The position numbers were made by a program, and so were the translations under genes. A model generated the notes under the pieces. The model saw only the letters and a program-made list of their open reading frames with translations. It was not told the DNA's origin and ran no database searches. A DNA stretch of 64,000 nucleotides from Desulfovibrio sp. A2 (GTDB taxonomy: Bacteria > Desulfobacterota > Desulfovibrionia > Desulfovibrionales > Desulfovibrionaceae): positions 17,538 to 81,537 of the forward strand of contig NZ_AGFG01000058.1 in assembly GCF_000226255.1 (NCBI RefSeq), in the 5' to 3' direction. This document shows positions 54,517 through 61,342 of the stretch, in pieces; position 1 is the stretch's first letter; each line of letters begins with the position of its first letter.

Positions 54517-55365
54517 CTAGGGTTGAGTGGTGTCTGCGGGGATGAAGCGGTCGTCGGCCCTGCACTGCACGGCGTTGTCCGCCACGGTGGCGAACCAGCC
54601 CGTCCTGTCGGCGTCCCAGACGTCGAAGGTGGGGACGTAGGGCTTGATGTCCAGCACCGGGGTGCCGTCCAGCATGTCCACGTTCTCCACGTGCAGCCGG
54701 TTGCCGCTGACGCCGGTGAGCCGCAGCACGGAAATGCCGATGGGGTTGGGCCTGCGCGGCGAACGGGTGGCGAACACGCCGTGCTCGTTGGTGTCCAGAA
54801 AGGGCGTTATGCGCAGGGTGAAGCCTTGGCATTCGTGCAGATGGTAGATGACCAGAAGGTGCGAAAAGCCCTCGATGTCGGCGAGGCCGTCCGCGAACTC
54901 AGGCAGCACGTCTATGCTGCCCGCCACGCCGCGCGCGCCCACGGGCTGGATGGGCATGCCGCGCACGTCGGTGAACGGGGTGCGCATGTGGGCCACGGGC
55001 GCATAGGCGATGCCTGGGGCGGCCGTGGCCTGGGCGGTGGGGCAGGGCATGGCGTGGGCGACGGCGGGTCCGCGCAGCAGGCGCAACGCGGCGGCCGTGG
55101 CCAGCAGGGTCACCCCGGCCTCCGGTTCCGGCCACAGCAGGGGCAGGCCCAGCCCGGCCAGCATCAGGGCCAGCGGACCGCCGCACACTTCGCGCACGCG
55201 CAGACGCAGGCCAGCGCCGCTCCCCGTGGGCAGGGCCAGTTCGCCGTCGTGGGCATCGCCGCGCGGCTCCAGGGCCGTCTCGAAGGCCAGCAGCATGGTC
55301 AACGCCACCAGCGCGGCCAGCGCCACGAGGACGAGCAGGGTGGGAAGGGCGGAAAATGGAAGCAT
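54517..55365 (-). CDS. TrmO/TsaA-like domain protein with N-terminal membrane segment
   Basis: A 282-residue protein. The first about 95 residues contain two or three hydrophobic helices (LPTLLVLVALAALVALTMLL, then LALMLAGLGLPLLW). The C-terminal domain (about 115-280) is UPF0066/TsaA-like: FSHLLVIYHLHE, FATRSPRRPNPIGISVLRL and VLDIKPYVPTFDV. In E. coli TrmO this domain methylates N6 of t6A37 in tRNA-Thr with S-adenosylmethionine. Fusion to a membrane part and a place between tunR and modA suggest another role, perhaps in metal-cofactor work. ATG 55365 is chosen because it begins the first helix; the frame extends to 55608. Confidence 0.8.
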   Translation of the reverse strand: MLPFSALPTLLVLVALAALVALTMLLAFETALEPRGDAHDGELALPTGSGAGLRLRVREVCGGPLALMLAGLGLPLLWPEPEAGVTLLATAAALRLLRGPAVAHAMPCPTAQATAAPGIAYAPVAHMRTPFTDVRGMPIQPVGARGVAGSIDVLPEFADGLADIEGFSHLLVIYHLHECQGFTLRITPFLDTNEHGVFATRSPRRPNPIGISVLRLTGVSGNRLHVENVDMLDGTPVLDIKPYVPTFDVWDADRTGWFATVADNAVQCRADDRFIPADTTQP

Positions 55366-55613
55366 GGGCTTTCGTCCAGGGCGCAGGGAAACGGGCGGGG
55401 CGGAACCTGTCGGCAACCGGGCTGGACGGGGTCGGCCCTGGTGCGGGCATTGCCCGGCCACGGCCCGCCAGCGCTCCGGATGGAGAAGGCGAAGGGACGA
55501 GGTGCCGGCCCGGTGCGCATTCCGGGCCGGACTTCGTCGGGGCTCCCGTGCGGCAGGCACGTGCGACCGGGGCTCCTTCCATCTTTCGCCTAGCCCCTGT
55601 CCATCCATGGCGC

Positions 55614-55651
55614 AACACGGTCACCTGGGTTGTTTTTTTCGTGACAGTGTT
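55614..55651. promoter_or_regulatory. Putative TunR site in the tunR - tsaA/modA divergent region
   Basis: AACACGGTCAC (55614-55624) is mirrored by GTGACAGTGTT (55641-55651), 11-bp arms with one mismatch and a 16-base T-rich spacer. The core GTCAC-N16-GTGAC matches the sites before modB and molbindin. It resembles the two-arm plan of Xer recombination sites, as expected for a regulator derived from XerC/D. Confidence 0.7.
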
Positions 55652-55718
55652 CCCTTTCCGGCCAAAACAGACCAAGACTTCCGGCAGGGTGGCGGCGGCA
55701 ACGACACTGCGGAGGCAG

Positions 55719-56942
55719 ATGGATCATGCATGCTCCTTTGGCCGGTATCGTCGGCGCGCTGGACGAGGCGCAACTGGAATTGATGCGGGCCTGCATCGAG
55801 CGGGAACTGGAGGCGCGCCGGGCATGGGCGGCGGCGCCGCCTGCCCGCGTGGCGCGACCAGACGGGGGGCAGACGTTTCCCTCTTGCCCGCGCCGAAGGC
55901 GGCAACGGACGCGCCCTGCCCGGCGCAGAGCTTTCAGGTGCCCGAAGGGGTGAAGCATCTCACCTCCGAACAACTCGACGAACTCACGGCCACCTTCCAC
56001 GCCTGGTTCGGCGCGGCGTCCACGCCGGTGCAGCGCCGTTCGCGCGGGCGGCTGTGGGTGGCCTTCCTGATGATGCGCCACGGCGCGCTACGCCTGGGCG
56101 AGGTGCTGGCCCTGGACGACACGGCGGACCTGGACCCGCTACGCCAACTGGTCATCGTGCGCGGCCATGGCGGCCGCGAGATCCAGTTGCCGGAACCGGT
56201 CATGCGCGAAGTGCGGCGGGTGCTGGACGACCCCATGCTGTTCGGGCTGCGCGGGCGGGTGTTCCGGCTGGACCAGGGCTACGTGCGCCGCAAGTTCTAC
56301 GAGCGCGCGGCGGAATGCTCCATTCCCAGGGAATACCTGAACCCGCGCGTCATTCGCCATTCACGGGCCGTGGAGCTGTTGCGCGGCGGCGTGCCGCTGA
56401 AGATCGTGCAGGGCATCCTGGGCCACCAGAGCATGAACCAGACGGCCAACTACCTGCGCTTTTCGGATGATGACGTGCGGCGCATCGTGCATCATTACCT
56501 GAACAAGGAGACCCGGATGAAGACCAGCGCGCGCAACGCGTTCACCGGCAGGGTGACCTCCATCGTCAAGGATGGCCTGCTGGTGGAGGTGGAACTGACC
56601 ACCAACAGCGGGCTGAAGGTGGTTTCGGTGATCACCGAGGAAAGCGCCCAGAACCTTGGGGTGAGCACCGGCAAGGTGATGACCGCCACCGTGAAGGCGC
56701 CATGGGTGATCCTGGCCCGCGAGGAAAACCGCCTGAAGACCAGCGCCCGCAATCGCTACGCGGGCAAGGTGGCACGGGTGAACCTTTCCGAGATCGCCGC
56801 CGAGGTGGTGGTGGATCTGCCCGAAGGCACCACCGTGTGCGCCCTGCTGACCGTGGAAAGCGTGAAGGCGCTGGACCTTGAGCCCGGCACGGACATCCTG
56901 GTGATGTTCAAGGCGTTCTCGGTGATTCTGAACGTGGAGTAG
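55719..56942 (+). CDS. tunR: TunR-type regulator: XerC/D-like DNA-binding domain plus two Mop domains (apparent N-terminal frameshift)
   Basis: A tyrosine-recombinase-like domain (LTSEQLDELTATFHAWFG ... LGEVLALDD, VIRHSRAVELLRGGVPLKIV, ILGHQSMNQTANYLRF) is followed by two Mop/TOBE domains (MKTSARNAFTGRV, LKTSARNRYAGKV). TunR regulators of sulfate reducers have exactly this plan and control mod genes in response to tungstate. The first His of the catalytic HxxR box is Arg here (PRVIRH); the box Arg, the GH and the Tyr remain. The N-terminus looks broken: MHAPLAGIVGALDEAQLELM starts at 55726 in another frame, and adding one G to the G6 run at 55864-55869 fuses it to this frame. In the given sequence the open frame starts at ATG 55719 or further downstream. 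A terminator follows at 56990. Confidence 0.85.
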   Translation: MDHACSFGRYRRRAGRGATGIDAGLHRAGTGGAPGMGGGAACPRGATRRGADVSLLPAPKAATDAPCPAQSFQVPEGVKHLTSEQLDELTATFHAWFGAASTPVQRRSRGRLWVAFLMMRHGALRLGEVLALDDTADLDPLRQLVIVRGHGGREIQLPEPVMREVRRVLDDPMLFGLRGRVFRLDQGYVRRKFYERAAECSIPREYLNPRVIRHSRAVELLRGGVPLKIVQGILGHQSMNQTANYLRFSDDDVRRIVHHYLNKETRMKTSARNAFTGRVTSIVKDGLLVEVELTTNSGLKVVSVITEESAQNLGVSTGKVMTATVKAPWVILAREENRLKTSARNRYAGKVARVNLSEIAAEVVVDLPEGTTVCALLTVESVKALDLEPGTDILVMFKAFSVILNVE

Positions 56943-56989
56943 CGCGGCGGAGAGCGCCCAGCCGTGCGAGCATGCCGCCCGCCTGCGGA

Positions 56990-57023
56990 AAGCGCCGCCG
57001 TCCTTGCGGGGACGGCGGCGCTT
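56990..57023 (+). terminator. Strong hairpin after tunR
   Basis: A 14-bp perfect stem (AAGCGCCGCCGTCC / GGACGGCGGCGCTT) with a 6-base loop, 47 bases after the tunR stop. It lies between convergent tunR and modC; the T run is weak. Confidence 0.7.
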
Positions 57024-57176
57024 ACACGTGGAGGGGCGGGCGGACGGATGGAGTCCGGAGGCCCGTGGAGAACCGGACGCGCGAGGCGGGCGCGCCGGGT
57101 GGAACACCCGCCCGGCCATGTTGACGCGCACGGCCCGGCGGGAAATGAAATGCGGGAAGGAAAAAGCTGTCGCTGG

Positions 57177-57986
57177 CTAACTCATCAGGGTCATCAGCAA
57201 TCCCAGCGCGGGACGCCCCTCCGCGCGCAGTTCACGGAAGTTCAGGTGGTGCCGGATGCGGCCATCCTCGTACAGCACCAGGGTGTCGGCAAAGGCGTCC
57301 ACGTCGTCCGGGTCGTGGGTGATGATGATGGCCGGAATGTCGAAGTGCGCGAAGAGTCGGGTGAATTCCTTGCGCATGCGCACCCGCAGCAGCGGGTCCA
57401 GGGCGGAGAACGGTTCGTCCAGCAACAGGGCGCGCGGGTTGGTGGCCAGGGCGCGGGCCAGCGCGGTGCGCTGGCGCTGCCCGCCGGAGATGTTGCCCGG
57501 CAGGTTGTGCGCCACATGGTCTATCTCGAACAGCGCCAGCAACTCGTCCACCCGCTGCCGGTCGTTCCGTTCGCCCGAGCCGGTCCCGACCCCAGCCCCG
57601 GCCCCTGCGGCAGTGCCCCCCGCGCCGCCGTTGCCCGCAACGGATGCGTGGCGGCCCGCGTTCAGCCCGAATTCCACGTTCTTGCGCACCGACAGGTGCG
57701 GGAACAGGGCGTAATCCTGAAACACGTAGCCAAGGCCCCGGTTGCGTGCCGGAATGTCGATGCCCGCCGCCGTGTCCAGCAGGGTGGCCCCGTTGATGAC
57801 GATGCGCCCTGCGCGGGGGTGCATCAGCCCGGCGATGGCCTGCAGGGTCAGGGTCTTGCCCGAGCCGGAATGGCCGAACAGCACCAGGGTGCGGTCTTCG
57901 GTGGCAAAGGACACGTCGAGCTTGAAGCCCTTGCCGCCCGAACCCTTGGCCGGGGGCAGGCGGTGGGTGATGGAAACGTCGATCAT
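57177..57986 (-). CDS. modC: Molybdate/tungstate ABC transporter ATP-binding protein ModC
   Basis: A 269-residue ATPase with Walker A GHSGSGKT (about residue 39), signature ISGGQRQRTALARALA, Walker B ALLLDEPFSALD and the switch His in IIITHD. It lacks the C-terminal Mop domains of E. coli ModC; here Mop domains are found on TunR and on molbindin instead. A Gly/Ala-rich insert (about 115-138) lies in the helical region. Its start overlaps modB by 4 bases (ATGA). Confidence 0.92.
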   Translation of the reverse strand: MIDVSITHRLPPAKGSGGKGFKLDVSFATEDRTLVLFGHSGSGKTLTLQAIAGLMHPRAGRIVINGATLLDTAAGIDIPARNRGLGYVFQDYALFPHLSVRKNVEFGLNAGRHASVAGNGGAGGTAAGAGAGVGTGSGERNDRQRVDELLALFEIDHVAHNLPGNISGGQRQRTALARALATNPRALLLDEPFSALDPLLRVRMRKEFTRLFAHFDIPAIIITHDPDDVDAFADTLVLYEDGRIRHHLNFRELRAEGRPALGLLMTLMS

Positions 57987-58696
57987 GCCGCGCCTCTCCT
58001 GCCGAAGGACAGACCGCTGGTGGCCAGCTTGTCCGCCAGGATGAGGATGCCCATGCACAGCAGCGAGGTGACGATGACCAGCGTGAGCGCCTGCGCGTCG
58101 TCACCGGCCTGGAAGGCGGAATAGATGGCCAGCGACAGGGTTTGCGTGCGGCCCGGCAGGTTGCCCGCGATCATCAGGGTGGCCCCGAATTCGCCCATGC
58201 CCCGCGCGAAGGCCAGCATGACCCCGGCCAGAATGCCGCGCCACGCCAGCGGCAGCGAAACGCGCACGAACACCTTCCATTCCGAGGCGCCCAAGGTGCG
58301 GGCCGCGTTCTCCAGATTGTGGTCCACCGCTTCCAGCGCGGCGCGGGCGGATTTGTAGATGAGCGGAAAGACCACCACCGTGGCCGCTACCACCGCGCCC
58401 TGCCACGAGAACATCAGGTTGATGCCGAATTCGGCCAGCCACGGCCCGATCAGGCCGCGCCGCCCCACCAGCAGGATGAGGTAGTAGCCGATGACCGTGG
58501 GCGGCAGCACCAGCGGCAGGGCGCACAGGGCGTCCACCCAGGTGCGGCCGGGAAAGGGGCGGCGCGCGATGCACCACGCGGTAAGCACGCCGAGCACCGA
58601 GGACACCACCGTGGCGATGCCCGCCACCTTCAACGTAAGCAGGATGACGGAGATTTTGAGCGTGTCCGCCGTCAGGAGGGGGGAAAGGAAATCCAT
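57983..58696 (-). CDS. modB: Molybdate/tungstate ABC transporter permease ModB
   Basis: A 237-residue permease with five to six helices and the EAA-type loop AARTLGASEWKVFVRVSLPL. LPLVLPPTVIGYYLILLVGR and FARGMGEFGATLMIAGNLPG are hallmarks of ModB. It forms the channel with ModC. It is the first gene of modBC; a TunR-type site ends 40 bases before its start codon. Confidence 0.94.
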   Translation of the reverse strand: MDFLSPLLTADTLKISVILLTLKVAGIATVVSSVLGVLTAWCIARRPFPGRTWVDALCALPLVLPPTVIGYYLILLVGRRGLIGPWLAEFGINLMFSWQGAVVAATVVVFPLIYKSARAALEAVDHNLENAARTLGASEWKVFVRVSLPLAWRGILAGVMLAFARGMGEFGATLMIAGNLPGRTQTLSLAIYSAFQAGDDAQALTLVIVTSLLCMGILILADKLATSGLSFGRRGAA

Positions 58697-58735
58697 GGTC
58701 CGACTGTGGCGAAAAGGGCGGGGGGCCGCAACAGA

Positions 58736-58761
58736 GGCACGAAAACTTTCGTCTTGGTGAC
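58736..58761 (-). promoter_or_regulatory. Putative TunR site upstream of modBC
   Basis: On the minus strand GTCAC, 16 bases, GTGCC. The flank and core CACGGTCACC-N14-CGTG are shared exactly with the site at 55614-55651. An 11-bp direct repeat (GTCCGGATCAC / GTCCGGATCAT, 58799-58820) lies just upstream and may also be regulatory. Confidence 0.65.
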
Positions 58762-58851
58762 CGTGGCACGGGGCAGTGACACGGGGCGTCGCACGTGGTC
58801 CGGATCACGTCCGGATCATGTGCGGACAGGGGAGTACTGCGGCACGCACGG

Positions 58852-58882
58852 AAAAGGGGAAGGGCCGCGAGGCCCTTCCCCG
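58852..58882 (-). terminator. Terminator after roo
   Basis: GGGGAAGGGCC-GCGA-GGCCCTTCCCC, an 11-bp stem followed in the minus direction by TTTTCC. It lies 34 bases beyond the roo stop. Confidence 0.85.
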
Positions 58883-58915
58883 TATTTTCGCGGCTTCCGT
58901 CGGCGGGTTGCCCGT

Positions 58916-60124
58916 CTACCCGCCGCACTTGGCGGCAAGCGCGGCGGCCACGGCCTTGCCCAGCTCGAAGCACTTTCCGTAGGTGTCGTGGGTGGGCACG
59001 TGCTTCACCTTCACCGGTTCGGCGGGCAGTTCCATGCCCATGGATTCCAGCCATTCGGTGATGGCCTTCACCGATTCGCCGGACCAGCCGAACGAGCCGA
59101 ACGCCGCGCCGATGCGGTTTTGCGGGCGCAGGCCCTTCATGTAGGTGAGCATCTTGGCCACTTCGGGCAGGATGCCGTTGTTGTGGGTGGGCGAACCCAC
59201 GATCACCGCGCCGCAGTCGGCCAGTTCGGTCATCACCGCGCTGTGGTGGTTGGCCTTCAGCCACATGATGCGGGTGGGCACGCCGCCCGCCTCCAGCCCG
59301 TCGGCGATGGCGTGGGCCATCTTTTCGGTGGAGTGCCACATGGTGTCGAACACGATGACGGCGCGCTTCTGGGGCTTCTGCTCGGCATAGCGGCGGTAGG
59401 TGTCGAAGGCGAATTGCACTTCGTCGTACCCGCGAAAGATCAGCCCGTGGTCGGGGGCCAGCATGTCGATGTCCAGCTTCAGCTCGGCGATGGCGTCCAG
59501 CGTCTTCAGCACGATGGGCGAGAAGGGCAGCACGATGTTGTGGTAGTACTCCTTCATGGCGTGCAGCAGCGCGGAACGGTCGATCTCGTCGGCGTAGCGC
59601 TCGGTGCTGGCGATGTTCTGGCCGAAGGCATCGTTGCAGATCAGCAGCTTGTCTTCGGGAATGTACGACACCATGCTGTCGGGCCAGTGCAGCATGCGCG
59701 TTTCCACGAAGGTCACGGTGCGCTTGCCGAGGCTGATGGAGTCGCCCGTCTTCACCACCTGCACGGGCCAGCCGGTGATGTCGAAGTGGGCTTCCATGGC
59801 TTTCAGGCCCATGGGCGAGCAGAAGATCTTCTCGGGCTTGCAGCGGGCCACCATGTCGGCCAGGGCGCCGGCGTGGTCGGGCTCCAGGTGGTTGCAGACG
59901 ATGTAGTCGATCTTCTCGGGCGCCACCACCTGCGACAGGCGGCAGAGCATGGTGGGCAGGAATTCGTGTTTCACCGTGTCGAACAGGGTGACCTTTTCGT
60001 CCATGACCACGTAGGCGTTGTACGTGGTGCCCTGCGGCGAAAGCGAGTAGCCGTGGAAGTCACGGCTGTTGTGGTCGACAACGCCGACCCAGTGGATGTC
60101 CTTCTTTATTTCAAGGGCGTGCAT
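58916..60124 (-). CDS. roo: Rubredoxin:oxygen oxidoreductase (A-type flavodiiron protein)
   Basis: A 402-residue cytoplasmic enzyme, the same length as the well-known Desulfovibrio gigas protein. The metallo-beta-lactamase-like part carries the di-iron ligands in CNHLEPDHAGAL, VETRMLHWPDSM, ICNDAFGQN and MLAPDHGLIF. The flavodoxin part starts AVIVFDTMWHSTEKMAHAIA and has VGSPTHNNGILP and FGSFGWSGESV for FMN. It reduces oxygen to water (and often NO) with electrons from rubredoxin. The rubredoxin and desulfoferrodoxin genes lie just upstream on the same strand, but a hairpin in the 307-bp gap after rub suggests separate control. Confidence 0.96.
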   Translation of the reverse strand: MHALEIKKDIHWVGVVDHNSRDFHGYSLSPQGTTYNAYVVMDEKVTLFDTVKHEFLPTMLCRLSQVVAPEKIDYIVCNHLEPDHAGALADMVARCKPEKIFCSPMGLKAMEAHFDITGWPVQVVKTGDSISLGKRTVTFVETRMLHWPDSMVSYIPEDKLLICNDAFGQNIASTERYADEIDRSALLHAMKEYYHNIVLPFSPIVLKTLDAIAELKLDIDMLAPDHGLIFRGYDEVQFAFDTYRRYAEQKPQKRAVIVFDTMWHSTEKMAHAIADGLEAGGVPTRIMWLKANHHSAVMTELADCGAVIVGSPTHNNGILPEVAKMLTYMKGLRPQNRIGAAFGSFGWSGESVKAITEWLESMGMELPAEPVKVKHVPTHDTYGKCFELGKAVAAALAAKCGG

Positions 60125-60369
60125 GTTCTACCTCGCGATGCGGGTGCGGTGGGTGTGCGCGGGGGGCGCGGCATGCCGGCGAGCATGCGCAAGAGGGCTG
60201 ACCAAAGGAGTAAGTAAATTCCGTGGGGGGGGCAAGGGGGGGCGATGCCTGATGCGTGGCGCGGGCTGGCGCGCAGTGCGTGTGGACACCCGGCTGCCGT
60301 CCGGACTGCCTCGCCGTGCCGGACCCGGTACCGACCCCCGACGCCGGAATCCGGAAACGGCGCGGACGC

Positions 60370-60408
60370 AAAAGGGAGGCGCACCACCTCGCGGCGGCGC
60401 GGCCTCCC
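60370..60408 (-). terminator. Terminator or attenuator between rub and roo
   Basis: GGGAGGC(GC) and (GC)GGCCTCCC pair around a long loop, with TTTT on the minus-strand 3' side. It starts 25 bases after the rub stop and would uncouple roo from dfx-rub. The rest of the 60125-60432 gap has only a short CATGC inverted repeat near 60171-60186. Confidence 0.65.
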
Positions 60409-60432
60409 CTGATGGTCGAAAGCTCGAACGCC

Positions 60433-60591
60433 CTAGGCGGGTTCGAATTCGGACTTGGGCGCGCCGCAGATGGGGCACACCCAGTCGGCGGGCACGTCTT
60501 CAAAGGCGGTGCCGGGCTTCACGCCGTTGTCGGGGTCGCCTTCGGCGGGATCGTACTCGTAGCCGCAAACGGTGCAGACGTACTTCTTCAT
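60433..60591 (-). CDS. rub: Rubredoxin
   Basis: A 52-residue protein with one iron held by two Cys pairs: [20 protein letters not shown] near the start and [16 protein letters not shown] at the end. It is nearly identical in plan to classical Desulfovibrio rubredoxin. It donates electrons to Roo and desulfoferrodoxin. It is flanked by dfx (85 bases upstream) and roo. Confidence 0.97.
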
Positions 60592-60676
60592 GATTCGGTC
60601 CTCGTTGTCGGGTGGTTGCGTTGCGGGCGCGCGCCGCTGGCCTGTCTTCGGGCGGCCGGGCGGCGCGGGGACGGGC

Positions 60677-61051
60677 TTACGCCTTCCAGTGCCCGTGCAG
60701 GTTGCAGTATTCGCGGGCGGAAACTTCGGTGGCCTGGATGCAGAATTCGGCCTCGGGAGCGTCGCCGGGCTTCAGGAACTTGGTGTAGCTGCGGCCGTCG
60801 GCGATGAGTTCGATCCACTCGATCCAGTGGGTTTCCTCCATGGGGTGGGCCACGGAGCCGACCTTCACCTTGTAGCCGGTGGCGGTCTTTTCGATGACCG
60901 GCACGTGCTTTTCCTTGGCGCCGTCGCTGGTGCCTTCCTTCATCAGCTTCATGGGTTCGCCGCAGCAGACCAGGTCGCCGCCGCCGGCGTGCATGACTTC
61001 AACGATGTTGCCACAGTGGATGCACTTGTAGACTTCGAGCATGTTCGGCAC
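60677..61051 (-). CDS. dfx: Desulfoferrodoxin (superoxide reductase)
   Basis: A 124-residue two-iron protein that reduces superoxide to hydrogen peroxide. Center I is a rubredoxin-like site ([21 protein letters not shown]) and Center II uses His and Cys ligands in [26 protein letters not shown] and [12 protein letters not shown]. The GTG start at 61051 gives [10 protein letters not shown], like known desulfoferrodoxins, and is placed 6 bases after AAGGAGG; ATG 61042 is worse placed. It is the first gene of the dfx-rub(-roo) unit, with a good promoter at 61218. Confidence 0.96.
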
Positions 61052-61217
61052 GGGAGGCCTCCTTGGTGGTCCGTGGATGGACCGTGTGATGTTCGTGTGG
61101 TGTCGGCGAACCCGGCGGCACTGGCGGATGCGCCGTCCGGGGAGGCCGGGGTGTCTCGCTGCGCCGCGCGTCTTCGGCGGCGCCATGGCCGGACGGAGAA
61201 GACACGCGGTATTGCCA

Positions 61218-61246
61218 CCTATACATCAGGTCGATGGACTGTTCAA
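61218..61246 (-). promoter_or_regulatory. Sigma-70-type promoter of dfx-rub
   Basis: On the minus strand TTGAAC, a 17-base spacer and TATAGG. The leader to dfx is about 160 bases. Confidence 0.75.
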
Positions 61247-61342
61247 TCATTCTCCGCGAAACGGCGGGAAGATTGCGTGAAATTTCCGGGGTGGGCCCGG
61301 CGTGTCCGGCATTTCGCGGGTGCGTCAGGCCCTGTCCGAGGG

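Noticed and set aside
55719..56942. Phage or island integrase marking a mobile element
   Set aside because: The recombinase-like domain is fused to two molybdate-binding Mop domains and sits within the mod locus with no att sites or phage genes, fitting TunR instead.
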